DNA from: Pseudomonadota bacterium
GTDB lineage: Bacteria; Pseudomonadota; Alphaproteobacteria; SP197
DNA length: 64,000 bases
Direction: 5' to 3'
Assembly: GCA_039028155.1 (NCBI GenBank)
Contig: JBCCIS010000005.1
Coordinates: 62,001-126,000, forward strand
In this document: in pieces, positions 43,625 through 52,518 of the stretch
How the letters are laid out: every line of letters starts with the position of its first letter
Position numbering within the stretch: position 1 is the stretch's first letter
Program-made: the position numbers and the translations under genes
The notes under the pieces: model-generated
Told to the model about the DNA's origin: nothing
Databases searched by the model: none
The model's input: only the letters and a program-made list of their open reading frames with translations

Positions 43625-44434
43625 TCACTGGGCCTGGATTTCTTCGCGCATCCAGGCGAACAACTGACGTTCGGTCTCGATGTAGCCAGGCTCCGCCAGA
43701 AGCTCTTCCTTCTTGGCGAAGCGCCGTCCGTTCTTGAACTCCAGCAGGATGTCCTGCTTGATCCGGCCGGGGTTGCGGGTGAAGAAGACGATGCGGTCGG
43801 CCAGGTAGATCGCCTCTTGGATGTCGTGCGTCACCGCGATGACGGTCTTCTTTTCCGCCTCGATGATCTCGATCATCATCTCCTGCATTTCCCAGCGCAC
43901 CTGGGCGTCGAGAGCACCAAACGGTTCGTCCATCAGCAGGACCGTGGGGTTTTGCGCCAGCGTGCGGGCGATCGCCACGCGCTGTTTCATGCCGCCGGAG
44001 AGTTCGCTGGGATAGGACTTGGCGGCGTGGCTCAGATGCACCTCTTCAAGGAGTTGCGTGGCCTTGGCTTCGCGCTCTTTTTTCGGCATGCCCAGGATCT
44101 TCATGCCGTATTCGATGTTGCCGAGCGCGGTGAGCCAGGGGAACGACGTATAGGCCTGGAACACCATGCCGCGATCGGGACCGGGCCCGACGATCGGCTT
44201 GTCGTAGACGGTGATCGTGCCTTCGGTCGGCAATTCGAGGCCCGCGATCATGCGCAGCATGGTTGTCTTGCCGCAGCCCGACGGTCCGATGAAGGCGGTC
44301 ACCTGGCCCTCCGGCAGATCGAGCGTGATGTCGTCGACCGCCGTGAAGCTGCCGCCCAAATAGCGCCGGGTGACGCCGGCGGCGCGAATGGCGATGTTGT
44401 CCGACGTCTGGGTCATGGTTGCCGTTTGCGCCAT
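43625..44434 (-). CDS. ABC transporter ATP-binding protein, second system
   Basis: A 269-residue ATPase of the SsuB/TauB class. Walker A GPSGCGKTTMLR near residue 46, signature LSGGMKQRVAIARTLAQ near 144, Walker B VLLMDEPFGALDAQ near 164 and H-loop AVTHDIQEA near 200 are intact. It lies four bases after the permease stop. Its short C-terminal extension (about 60 residues) is common in this class. Confidence 0.92.
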   Translation of the reverse strand: MAQTATMTQTSDNIAIRAAGVTRRYLGGSFTAVDDITLDLPEGQVTAFIGPSGCGKTTMLRMIAGLELPTEGTITVYDKPIVGPGPDRGMVFQAYTSFPWLTALGNIEYGMKILGMPKKEREAKATQLLEEVHLSHAAKSYPSELSGGMKQRVAIARTLAQNPTVLLMDEPFGALDAQVRWEMQEMMIEIIEAEKKTVIAVTHDIQEAIYLADRIVFFTRNPGRIKQDILLEFKNGRRFAKKEELLAEPGYIETERQLFAWMREEIQAQ

Positions 44435-44437
44435 CGC

Positions 44438-45313
44438 TCAACCCCGCCGCTTGCGGTTCCAGGGGAACAGATAATGGGCGGCGATGCGGAAGCTGATATC
44501 CGTCAGCACGCCCAGAATGCCGATGGTCAAGATGCCCGCCATGATGATATCGACTTTCAAGAATCGTCCCGCGCGCATCATCACCGCGCCAATGCCGTCC
44601 TGGGCAGCGACGATCTCGGCAATGACCAGATAGGTCCAGCTCACCGCGATCATGTTGCGCATGGAATCGACGATTGCCGGCGACGCCGCGCGGACCACGA
44701 CGCCCATGACGATCTGACGCCGCGTCGCGCCCATGGTCAGCGCCGCTTCAACCAGGGCTTTCTCGATCGCCTCGGTGTTGTCGAGTATCAGCGCGACCAG
44801 GAAGAAGATGACACCCAGGAACAGCAACGCGAGTTTTTGCGTGTCGGTCGGGCCAAACCAGACCAGCAGCAGCGGGATGAACGAAGCCGCCGGCAGATAG
44901 CGCGCGCCGGAGAAGATCGGATTGATCAGCGCGCGCATGTTCGAGAAGCAGCCCATAAAGACGCCCAGCGGCACGGCGATGAGGCAGGCCGCGAAGAAAC
45001 TGGCGAAGACGCGCGCGACCGAGATGCCAACATCGGACATGTAGTCTTTCTCAGTGACCAGCATGACGAGCGTTGAGATGACGTGCTGCGGTGACGGCAA
45101 AAACCGCCGACTTTCTTCCGGCGTCAGGTAATGGCCGGCTTCCCACAGCAGAAAAAACGCGACGCCGCCGGTCAGACCGTAGATCGCCGTCTGACGCGAG
45201 TTGACCGGCGTCAGCAGCCGTAGCACCTGCCGGCGCCGCCCTCCCGCGACGTTGTTTTTGGGTTGTGTGTTGGTGGCGGATTCCGCCTTAGCGACCTTTG
45301 CCGCGTCGACCAT
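44438..45313 (-). CDS. ABC transporter permease, second system
   Basis: A 291-residue SsuC-type permease: a polar, lysine- and asparagine-containing N-terminus of about 30 residues, then about six membrane segments. The coupling loop MGATRRQIVMGVVVRAASPAIVDS near 205-228 has the EAA character. The start at 45313 has GGGA upstream; the frame extending to 45415 lies in the promoter. It leads the operon of permease, ATPase and binding protein, opposite to the LysR gene at 45691. Confidence 0.9.
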   Translation of the reverse strand: MVDAAKVAKAESATNTQPKNNVAGGRRRQVLRLLTPVNSRQTAIYGLTGGVAFFLLWEAGHYLTPEESRRFLPSPQHVISTLVMLVTEKDYMSDVGISVARVFASFFAACLIAVPLGVFMGCFSNMRALINPIFSGARYLPAASFIPLLLVWFGPTDTQKLALLFLGVIFFLVALILDNTEAIEKALVEAALTMGATRRQIVMGVVVRAASPAIVDSMRNMIAVSWTYLVIAEIVAAQDGIGAVMMRAGRFLKVDIIMAGILTIGILGVLTDISFRIAAHYLFPWNRKRRG

Positions 45314-45690
45314 CTGTCCCTTGCCCCTTTGCGCTCCGGCATCCTTCCTTTTTGTGGGATGCCTTGGCGTAAGACTGCACTGCCGATAAGGTCTATCGAA
45401 TCGCTGAGTACGCACCTATTCATTGAACTAGAAGAATGTATGGGTTCGGTATCGGCACGGCAGCCAGTCCGCGCGTGACCATCGCTACCGTGGTCCAGAG
45501 CCGGGGTAACCCGAACGAAATGGTGCTCAGAGACTGCGTTGGGCCGGCAAGCGCCTTGACGGAAGCCGGCTTGTAGCGTTGGATCATTGTGACTGTATCA
45601 ATGTAAAACGTATTTGCATTGATGGCATTAGGGCTAAAGCGGCGCGATCGTTCGTGTCATGCCGTTGCGACAAGCCGAAGGAGAGACGCC
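45314..45690. other. 377-base non-coding region between permease and LysR genes
   Basis: No gene is recognisable. It must hold the divergent promoters. The 45597-45623 palindrome is the main feature; there is a direct GCCGGC repeat at about 45543 and 45564. The long gap for this compact genome suggests several regulatory sites. Confidence 0.45.
45597..45623. promoter_or_regulatory. Candidate LysR operator: inverted repeat ATCAATG ... CATTGAT
   Basis: Two 11-base half-sites (ATCAATGTAAA and its inverse, one mismatch) flank a 5-base centre, 68 bases before the TTG start of the LysR gene. The left half with its preceding GT, GTATCAATGTAA, is identical to the motif at 24721-24732 in front of the first NMT1-type importer. 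It fits a LysR-type binding site. Confidence 0.65.
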
Positions 45691-46620
45691 TTGACCATTC
45701 GCATCAGCGATGTCGATATCCGCCAGTTGCACGTGTTCTGCGCCGTCGTCGAGTGCCGCGGCTTCACCAGCGCCCAGTCGGTGCTGAACATCGGCCAATC
45801 GACCATCAGCAACCAGATGGCCCAGCTCGAAACCCGTCTGGGCGTCCGCCTGTGCGAGCGTGGCCGGACCGGATTCGAACTGACGCCCAAGGGGCGGCGG
45901 GTTTACGAGGAGACGCTCAAGCTGTTCCGGGCCCATGAAGATTTCCAGAACATCACCGCCGAGTTGAAAGGCCGCTTGAGCGGCTATCTGAACATCGCGC
46001 TGATCGACAACGTGGCGACCGATCCGGAATGCCCGATCGTGCGCGCCCTCAATCTCTTCAACAGCCGCGATCACGAGGTCAGCGTGCGCATGGAGATCAT
46101 GCCGCCAGGCGACATCGAGCGCGCGGTGCTGGACCTGGATATCGACGTGGCGATCGGCACGTTTCATCATCGCGTGCCCGGCCTCGACTATCGCGACATC
46201 TATATCGAGGAAAACTCACTTCTTTGCGGGTACCAGAATCCGATCTTCTCGATGACCGACGACGCCGAGATTCACGAGGCCGTGCGCATGGCGCGCAAGG
46301 TGACGCGCTCCTACCTCGACAAGCACGACATCACGTCGCTGGGCGAAGACGAAGGGGCGCCGTCGGCGGTCGTGCAGCATCTGGAGGCCGCCGCCATCCT
46401 TATCCTGGGCGGCGGTCACATTGGCTTTCTGCCGCGTCATCTCGCCCAGTTGTGGATATCGCGCGACGAGATGAAGACAGTGCTGCCCCAGGAATACGTC
46501 TATAAATCCGTCTTCTCGATCGTGACGCGCAAGGCGCCGAGGAGATCGATGATCCTGAAGGCGTTCCTGGCGGATCTGACGGAAGCCTCGCAACTGGGCG
46601 ACGAACTTCGCGTCGCGTAG
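45691..46620 (+). CDS. LysR-family transcriptional regulator (TTG start)
   Basis: A 309-residue LysR regulator, helix-turn-helix at about residues 13-46 (FCAVVECRGFTSAQSVLNIGQSTISNQMAQLETRLG). Its DNA-binding part strongly resembles that of the regulator at 32419. I start at TTG 45691: AAGGAGAG lies 6 bases upstream and the following residues match family N-termini, while the frame starting at 45619 is not supported. The palindrome at 45597-45623 is upstream. It is divergent from the second importer, which it probably controls. Confidence 0.9.
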   Translation: MTIRISDVDIRQLHVFCAVVECRGFTSAQSVLNIGQSTISNQMAQLETRLGVRLCERGRTGFELTPKGRRVYEETLKLFRAHEDFQNITAELKGRLSGYLNIALIDNVATDPECPIVRALNLFNSRDHEVSVRMEIMPPGDIERAVLDLDIDVAIGTFHHRVPGLDYRDIYIEENSLLCGYQNPIFSMTDDAEIHEAVRMARKVTRSYLDKHDITSLGEDEGAPSAVVQHLEAAAILILGGGHIGFLPRHLAQLWISRDEMKTVLPQEYVYKSVFSIVTRKAPRRSMILKAFLADLTEASQLGDELRVA

Positions 46621-46708
46621 CCGACACCACCAGGGTAGTCTTCCGTCCCCACGGTTGGCGTGATCCGATTGGTCGCCGGTTTCAGGTTTATTTAGGAGCA
46701 AACAACAG

Positions 46709-47533
46709 GTGTCTAGAGCCGGGCTGACAATCTACGATTTCGGTCGCACGACGTTTTATGCGTCACGGTTCGATCAGCGATTTGCGTACTGCCTCTATGT
46801 GCCGCGCGACTACGAAGAGAACGGCAGCAAGACCTATCATTTGGCCATTACCGTTCACGGAACAGGGCGCAACGCCACGGGCTATCGCGACAACCTGGCG
46901 GACTTCGCCGATGCCAGCGACTGCATCATCCTGGCGCCGCTTTTCCCCGCCGGCATTGTCAAACCCGGTGATCTGTCCGGTTACAAGCTGATCAGTTCTC
47001 ACGGAATTCGTTACGACCACGTCCTCTTGTCGATGGTTGATGAGGTCGCGGAAAAGTACCGCGTCAAGGCCGACCGTTTTCTGCTTTATGGCTTTTCCGG
47101 GGGCGGGCACTTCACGCATCGATTCTTCACCCTCCATCCCGAACGCCTGCTGGCCGCGTCGATCGGTGCGCCGGGCGTCGTGACACTTCTGGATCAAACC
47201 CGCGACTGGTGGGTCGGCGTCAGAAACATCGAGGCGGTGTTCGGCAAAGCGTTGGACATCCAGCACATGCGCGAGGTCGCGGTTCAGATGGTGATCGGTG
47301 AAGAAGACACCGAGACCTGGGAGATCACCATCCGTCCCGGCAGTTCGTGGTGGATGGAGGATGCCAACATGGCGGGCGAGACCCGCATCGACCGCATCAA
47401 CGCACTGCGCGAGAGCTACGAGGCCGAGGGCATCGCCGTCAGACTGGATACCGTGCCCGGTACCGCCCATGATCCCGACGCGGTAATGGGACCGGTGAGA
47501 CGCTTCTTTGCGGAGGTCCTGCGAGGCCGCTAG
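46709..47533 (+). CDS. Alpha/beta hydrolase, PHB-depolymerase/esterase-like (GTG start)
   Basis: A 274-residue alpha/beta hydrolase of the esterase/PHB-depolymerase-like class with no signal peptide. The nucleophile is S130 in GFSGGG, the oxyanion region is ITVHGTGRNATGYRDNL near 48-62 and the histidine is in GTAHDPDAV near 256. AGGAG precedes the GTG at 46709. It is 88 bases after the LysR gene and may be in its regulon. The substrate is an unknown ester or polymer. Confidence 0.7.
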   Translation: MSRAGLTIYDFGRTTFYASRFDQRFAYCLYVPRDYEENGSKTYHLAITVHGTGRNATGYRDNLADFADASDCIILAPLFPAGIVKPGDLSGYKLISSHGIRYDHVLLSMVDEVAEKYRVKADRFLLYGFSGGGHFTHRFFTLHPERLLAASIGAPGVVTLLDQTRDWWVGVRNIEAVFGKALDIQHMREVAVQMVIGEEDTETWEITIRPGSSWWMEDANMAGETRIDRINALRESYEAEGIAVRLDTVPGTAHDPDAVMGPVRRFFAEVLRGR

Positions 47534-47545
47534 AGCCTCTTCCCC

Positions 47546-48448
47546 TTACTGCGCGGCGGCTTCGACCGCGACCGGCCCATCATAATAGGGCAGACGGTCG
47601 ATCCGCGGTGTGTGGCGGCCGGCCTCGATCTCGGCCCTTACGTGAGCGGCGATGTCCTCCATGCGCGCGAACCAGACACCGCCCTTGTCCTGCATGTAAT
47701 TGATCAGGCCCTCGACCGCGCGAAGCCTGGCCAACCGGCCGGAGACGAAGGGATGCCATACCGCGATCCAAAGACCGCCATACTCCCAGGCGGCGTCAAA
47801 CTCTTCGCGAAAGCCGGCGATGGCCTCGCTCGGCGACTTGATCGACATCATGTAGTCAATATCGATCATGTGCACATAAGGCGGCCAGTCATCGAGACCC
47901 CAATGGGTCGGAAGTTCGACGAGATCGCCTTGGTCCGACTGGATGAGATAGGGAATATCATCGCCCATCAACGAGGCGTCATACATGAAGCCTTCTTCCA
48001 GCAGAAGGTCGAGCGTGTGGTCGGAGAAGTTGTAGAGCGGCGCCCGAAAACCGCGAGGGCGTTGGCCCGTGTGGCGCTCGATGATCTCGATGCCGCGGCG
48101 CAGCCAGTGGCGTTCTTCCTCGCGCGACAGCTCGTTGGGATGTTCGTGGATGTAACCGTGATGGGCGACCTCGTGACCGTCCTTGACCATGGCAGCGACG
48201 GCATCGGGATAACGCTCGATACACCATGCGGGCACATAGAAGGTCTGCTTCATGTCGTGGCGGCGGTAGAGATCGAGAATGCGCGGGACAGCGATCGACG
48301 GTCCATAGCGCAACTGCGACAGCGCGGAGACCCGCCGGTGCGCGTCATTAGGGTGGGCAAGGTGCAGGATGCTGTCGGCATCCATGTCGAAGGTGAAAGC
48401 GACCGCGCATCGCGCGCCGTTCGGCCATGTAATGCCGTTCTCGATCAT
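47546..48448 (-). CDS. Polysaccharide deacetylase-family protein (PuuE/NodB homology)
   Basis: A 300-residue NodB-fold deacetylase without signal peptide. D21/D23 in TFDMDADS bind metal, as does H-x3-H in AHHGYIHEHP near 100-104; RGFRAPLYNFSDHTLDLLLEEGFMYDASLMGDD is a characteristic later segment. Cytosolic members of this branch act on amides or small molecules, such as allantoinase PuuE, rather than on polymers. GGAGAG is upstream of the ATG at 48448. It is convergent with the hydrolase gene by 12 bases. Confidence 0.85.
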   Translation of the reverse strand: MIENGITWPNGARCAVAFTFDMDADSILHLAHPNDAHRRVSALSQLRYGPSIAVPRILDLYRRHDMKQTFYVPAWCIERYPDAVAAMVKDGHEVAHHGYIHEHPNELSREEERHWLRRGIEIIERHTGQRPRGFRAPLYNFSDHTLDLLLEEGFMYDASLMGDDIPYLIQSDQGDLVELPTHWGLDDWPPYVHMIDIDYMMSIKSPSEAIAGFREEFDAAWEYGGLWIAVWHPFVSGRLARLRAVEGLINYMQDKGGVWFARMEDIAAHVRAEIEAGRHTPRIDRLPYYDGPVAVEAAAQ

Positions 48449-48614
48449 AGCGTTCTCTCCGTCGCCAGCGCCGCTGCGGTCGCGCCACCGTGCTGAGGCA
48501 CGTACCCGCGCGCCAATTTGGGGTAAATGACATTAGCCGATAGCTTGGGCAATGAAACGAAATCTTCATCGGTTGGAACGTGGGGCGTTCTCGCCGGCGG
48601 CGGATAAACGTCGA
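48449..48614. other. Non-coding gap between deacetylase and membrane-protein genes
   Basis: The 166 bases hold no gene I can support. The region includes the deacetylase promoter and has no clear terminator. Confidence 0.35.
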
Positions 48615-49499
48615 TCAGAAGACTGGGTTTGTCGTCAGGTCGACCTGCACGCCCTCGCGCACAAAACTGAAGGTGCCCTCCTTGACGTAGACGGCGAAGC
48701 AGTCGTGATAAAGGCCAAGCGTGCCGGTCAGGCAGACACGGTTGTCGTCAAAGCGATACCAGCCGTACTCCACATCACCCAGTTGATCGGGACTATCGCC
48801 GCGCTTTGTGTAGACGGCATGGTTGTTAGAGAAAAACACCATCTGAAAGTTCGCCGCGCTGTCGGTGTCGGCAAGTTTTCCGGCATGGGCCATGCCGTCG
48901 ATGGCGAGACGCAACTGCTCGTCAAGCAGGCGCGTCGCCGTGGGATCCAATTCCGCCGAGGGTGCCGAAGGCACAAACCACGACGTCACTTGGTTGTCTT
49001 CGTCGAGATAACTGTAGGTGTCGCCGGTGGCGTATACGTCCGAGCATTCGTAGTCGCCGTCGTACCGGGTGCAGATCTTGCCGTCCTCAAACTTCCATAC
49101 GCCGGAATAGGACCACTGCTCTGGATTGTTCTCCGGTCCCATCTTGCCGCGAATGCCACCGCTGGCCAGATAGTTCTCCTTGTAATGCAGCCAGGCGTTC
49201 GACGTGTCGTCATAGAACTTGCCGGCATGCACCTGACCTTCGAACAGGGCCAGCAACTCGTCGCCCTCGACCAATTGGGCGTCGGCGCTAATCTCTGAGA
49301 CGCTTGGGTCGCCGAACAACTCGACCAGCAGTCCCGGCCCGGCGAACCAGCCGAGGAAGTAGAGATAGATCAAGGCGGGCACCAGCATGGTGACGCCGAC
49401 GGGCCAATTGTCGCGACGCACGATCCGGTAGATACCGGCCAACGCCACGACGACGCCGGCGGCAAAAAAGATCACGGCGATCACGATACCGAGCCACAT
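48615..49499 (-). CDS. Membrane-anchored protein with two related extracytoplasmic repeats (unknown function)
   Basis: A 294-residue protein I do not recognise. Residues 3-25 and about 36-58 are two membrane segments; the remainder is polar and probably periplasmic. It has an internal duplication: residues about 83-165 and 196-281 share HAGK, W-x-F-x-D-(G/N)-x-(I/V)-C, a second cysteine 9 or 11 residues later and Y-x(3)-G-x-(Y/F)-S-(Y/F). C143/C152 and C256/C267 are the cysteine pairs, perhaps disulfides. The start at 49499 has AGAGG upstream. The next gene on this strand is a decayed ATPase, so it is probably in an unrelated position. Confidence 0.75.
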   Translation of the reverse strand: MWLGIVIAVIFFAAGVVVALAGIYRIVRRDNWPVGVTMLVPALIYLYFLGWFAGPGLLVELFGDPSVSEISADAQLVEGDELLALFEGQVHAGKFYDDTSNAWLHYKENYLASGGIRGKMGPENNPEQWSYSGVWKFEDGKICTRYDGDYECSDVYATGDTYSYLDEDNQVTSWFVPSAPSAELDPTATRLLDEQLRLAIDGMAHAGKLADTDSAANFQMVFFSNNHAVYTKRGDSPDQLGDVEYGWYRFDDNRVCLTGTLGLYHDCFAVYVKEGTFSFVREGVQVDLTTNPVF

Positions 49500-49500
49500 G

Positions 49501-49782
49501 TCAGGCCTCTTTCCTCTCGACGTTCGCGTCGAAATCACCGAGAAAATGACAAGCGCTGCGGTGCTTGTCACGAACAGGTTTCAGGGCGCGATCCTCAACG
49601 CCGCAACGGGCGGAGTTGCCGATCCTCTCCTTGGGCCAGCAGCGCGCGAAAGCGGCAATCCGACAGCGACTTGATCGCACTGGGCAGGTCGCCTCCGGGC
49701 ACGAAACGCCGTTGACCGCATGAACGACGCCGTTCTCCGCGCGGTAAGACATGCGCAGATCGTCAAGCCCCAGCCGGCTCAT
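49501..49782 (-). pseudogene. Remnant of a peptide ABC transporter ATPase (DppD/OppD type), internally deleted
   Basis: A 93-codon open frame that begins LGLDDLRMSYRAENGVVHAVNGVS, the N-terminus of DppD-type ATPases. It then jumps to sequence that, in the frame next to it, reads GDLPSAIKSLSDCRFRA, the cysteine-rich C-terminal tail of the same protein, before the frame breaks again near RHSACHF (HRVACH in relatives). Walker A, signature and Walker B are missing. About 200 residues are thus lost and at least one frameshift is present. It borders the dipeptide importer genes on the opposite strand, so it is likely a leftover of that system. Confidence 0.75.
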
Positions 49783-49876
49783 CGCACAGATTCGTCATCG
49801 CCATGCGCTTATCTTAGACATTTCTGCCCATAATGAGATACTTTTGTCTTCCTTAGGGCATTAAGGAACTCTGGCC
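49783..49876. promoter_or_regulatory. Promoter region of the peptide importer
   Basis: The 94 bases upstream of the binding-protein gene have an AT-rich patch (about 49810-49850). AAGGAACTCTGGCC immediately precedes the ATG and gives a weak ribosome site. I cannot assign -35/-10 boxes confidently. Confidence 0.4.
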
Positions 49877-51514
49877 ATGATCCGACCGTCGCAGAAAAAC
49901 CCCCCGTTCTCGCTGGATCGGCGCCAGTTGATGACCAGCGCCGCGGCGGCCGGCGTCGCCCTGATGCCGTGGCGCGCGACCCAGGCCAGTGTCGACCTGC
50001 CAGCCATCAGCGGCCGCGACCCCAGGACCCTGGTGATCGCGATCGACACGGAAGTGCCCAATCTCGATCCCGCGACGAATGTCGAGTGGGCCTATGGCCT
50101 GGCGCCGGTCTACGAGACCCTGATGCGTCTGAAGGGGACATCGCCGAGCGAGGTGGAGCCGGCCCTGGCGACCGCCGTGTGGCCGCACCAGAAGCGCGGC
50201 TACGAGTATCAGATCTGGGAGATGACACTTCGCGAGGGTGTCAACTTTCATGACGGCACCGCATGCAACGCCGAATCGGTCAAGCAGGCCATTCTGCGCA
50301 CGGTCGATCACCCGTTCGGCTTGGGCATCGTCTGGTGGATGGAGAACGGTGCTGAGCAGATCACCGTGCTGGACGACTATCGGCTGCGTTTCGAGTTCAC
50401 CTTTCAGCGGCCGTTCTTTCCGCTTGAGCTGGCCAGCCAGTACGGCTTTTGGATCCAAAGTCCGACAGCGGCCGAGATCATTCCACCGGCGGCGCGGCCG
50501 GTCGGCACGGGGCCGTACATCTTCGAGTCGCACGATCCCGGCCAGACCCTGACTTACAAGCGCAACAACGAGTACTGGCGCGGTTGGGATCATGGCGGCT
50601 TCGAGCGTGTCGTCACGCGGACCGTGCCGATTGCCAGCACGCGCCGTCAGCTCATCGAGCAGGGTGCCGCCGACATCATCTTTCCGGGGTCGGCCGACGA
50701 CATCTACAGCTATCGCGAAGACCCGCGTTTCATCGTGACCGATGCGCCGACCATGGTCATCGATTACATCTGCCTGGGCTGCTACGGCCCGCTGGCCGAT
50801 CCGCGTGCGCGCCAGGCAATGAACCATGCCTTCGACAAGAAGACCTATATCGAAGACGCGTTGCTTAACACGGCGCGGCCCGCGCACGGCGTCTTCCCAA
50901 GCGAGCTGGCAACGGCCAATCCGGATATCGAGGGGTTGCAGTTCGACCTGGGTAAGGCCAAGGAACTCTTCGATGCCGCCGGAGTCGAGGAAGGCACCGT
51001 CCTGACTTACGAGTTCTGGACCGGCGGCGGCAATATCGCCGGCGAGCTGTTGCAGATCTGGCTTGCGGAGATCGGCATCATTCTCGAGCTGAAAGAGGTG
51101 TCGCTGAGTGCATGGTTGGCCGATTTCTTCACCTCCGCGCCGCCGGAGCAGCGGCCCAACATGTACTATTCCTCATGGTGGCCGGGCTGGAACCACCCCG
51201 AGAACTACGCGTCCGGCTTGTTCTTCACGACAGAGCTGGTCGAAGGTGCTGGTAATGCGGGGCTCTACTCGAATGCCGAAGTCGACCAGCTGCTTTGGGA
51301 CATGTTCCAACATCCGTTCGGTGAAAAGCTGACGGCGATGTCCCACCGGCTGCAGGACATTCTTGCGCGTGAAGATCCGCCTTGGGTGCCACTCAGCCAC
51401 TTCGACACGAACCTCGTCGTGCGCAAGGATATCAAAGGCCTGGAGCTCAACCCCGTCTACTACGCCGCCTGGGACAACTACCGCGCCTACCGCGAAGGCT
51501 ATAGCGAGGCGTGA
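49877..51514 (+). CDS. Peptide/oligopeptide ABC transporter substrate-binding protein (Tat-type signal)
   Basis: A 545-residue SBP_bac_5 protein, usual length for DppA/OppA-like proteins. The N-terminus has a twin-arginine motif (SLDRRQLMTSAAAAGVALMP, residues 12-31), suggesting Tat export. The mature part contains LVIAIDTEVPNLDPATNVEWAYGLAPVYETLMR, characteristic of the family. It could bind dipeptides, nickel or other oligomers. Its stop overlaps the GTG of the first permease gene (GTGA), so it starts an operon of binding protein and two permeases. Confidence 0.9.
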   Translation: MIRPSQKNPPFSLDRRQLMTSAAAAGVALMPWRATQASVDLPAISGRDPRTLVIAIDTEVPNLDPATNVEWAYGLAPVYETLMRLKGTSPSEVEPALATAVWPHQKRGYEYQIWEMTLREGVNFHDGTACNAESVKQAILRTVDHPFGLGIVWWMENGAEQITVLDDYRLRFEFTFQRPFFPLELASQYGFWIQSPTAAEIIPPAARPVGTGPYIFESHDPGQTLTYKRNNEYWRGWDHGGFERVVTRTVPIASTRRQLIEQGAADIIFPGSADDIYSYREDPRFIVTDAPTMVIDYICLGCYGPLADPRARQAMNHAFDKKTYIEDALLNTARPAHGVFPSELATANPDIEGLQFDLGKAKELFDAAGVEEGTVLTYEFWTGGGNIAGELLQIWLAEIGIILELKEVSLSAWLADFFTSAPPEQRPNMYYSSWWPGWNHPENYASGLFFTTELVEGAGNAGLYSNAEVDQLLWDMFQHPFGEKLTAMSHRLQDILAREDPPWVPLSHFDTNLVVRKDIKGLELNPVYYAAWDNYRAYREGYSEA

Positions 51515-52518
51515 GACGCTACATCCTTCGCAGGGTGACGTTCACCGTCATTCTGCTCTTCGGCATCTCCGTCCTGACGTTCTTCCTTGCGCGCGTCTTG
51601 CCAGGCGATCCCGGGCGCATGATTGCCGGCCAACGGGCAAGCGACGAAGCGGTCGAGAACATCCGCGAATTCTACGGTCTTAACGGCAACATCTTTGAAC
51701 AGTACATCCACTACATGGGCAATCTGCTGCAGGGCGACCTGGGCGTCTCCATCGTCTCGCAGCGCGCCGTCGCTGACGACTTGGGGCGCCTGTTGCCGGC
51801 GACCTTGGAGCTGGTGCTCGCCTCGCTGATCATAGGCGCGATCATCGGTATCGCAGTCGGTCTGATATCGGCCATTCGCCGCGGCAAGGCGACGGATGTC
51901 GGCAGTCGGCTGTTTGCCAGCGGCTGCCTGTCGGTACCCGATTTCTGGCTCGGCATTCTGGCCCAGATCGTCTTTTTCTCGATGCTGGGCATTCTGCCCT
52001 TCGGCGACCGCTTGTCGCTCGGCGTGACGCCGCCACCCTCGGTGACCGGTCTCTACACAGTCGATGCGCTTATTGCGGGCCAGTTCGGTGTCTTCATCGA
52101 CGCGCTCGCGCACTTGGTGATGCCGGCGGCAATCTTGATGCTGCCGCTTGTCGGTTTTCTGATTCGCTACGTCCGCATGGCCATGCTGAATGTGTTGTCC
52201 CAGGACTTCATCCGCACGGCGCGCGCGAAAGGTCTGTCGCCGAGCCGTATCTATGTGCACCATGCGCTGCGCAACGCGATGATCCCGGCGTTGACGATCA
52301 CGGGACTCAGCCTTGCTTTCATGATGTCGGGCGCCGTCCTGGTCGAGTACGTGTTCGCTTGGCCGGGTATCGGCCGTTTCACCGCCGAGGCGATCGCCAG
52401 CTCCGACTACAACGCGATCATGGCCGTGACGATCCTGGCGGCGTCCGCCTATACCATGGTCAACCTGATCATCGACCTGCTTTACACCAAACTCGATCCC
52501 CGGATACGCCTGACATGA
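51511..52518 (+). CDS. Peptide ABC transporter permease, DppB type
   Basis: A 335-residue permease: RRYILRRVTFTVILLFGISVLTFFLARVLPGDPGRMIAG at the N-terminus is the classic DppB signature, with six predicted membrane segments; DFIRTARAKGLSPSRIYVHHALRNAMIP near 230-258 is the cytoplasmic coupling loop. The GTG start overlaps the preceding stop by 4 bases, and its own stop overlaps the DppC start by 4 bases (ATGA). Confidence 0.92.
   Translation: MRRYILRRVTFTVILLFGISVLTFFLARVLPGDPGRMIAGQRASDEAVENIREFYGLNGNIFEQYIHYMGNLLQGDLGVSIVSQRAVADDLGRLLPATLELVLASLIIGAIIGIAVGLISAIRRGKATDVGSRLFASGCLSVPDFWLGILAQIVFFSMLGILPFGDRLSLGVTPPPSVTGLYTVDALIAGQFGVFIDALAHLVMPAAILMLPLVGFLIRYVRMAMLNVLSQDFIRTARAKGLSPSRIYVHHALRNAMIPALTITGLSLAFMMSGAVLVEYVFAWPGIGRFTAEAIASSDYNAIMAVTILAASAYTMVNLIIDLLYTKLDPRIRLT

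Noticed and set aside
43475-45076. A 533-codon open frame on the plus strand opposite the second importer genes
   Set aside because: It is antisense to three clear ABC genes, is rich in Arg, His, Asp and Gly as expected from reading GC-rich genes backwards, and has no domain.
49816-49849. AGACA and TGTCT inverted halves before the peptide binding-protein gene
   Set aside because: They resemble the TetR half-sites at 55238, but the 24-base spacing is unlike that operator, and five bases occur easily by chance.
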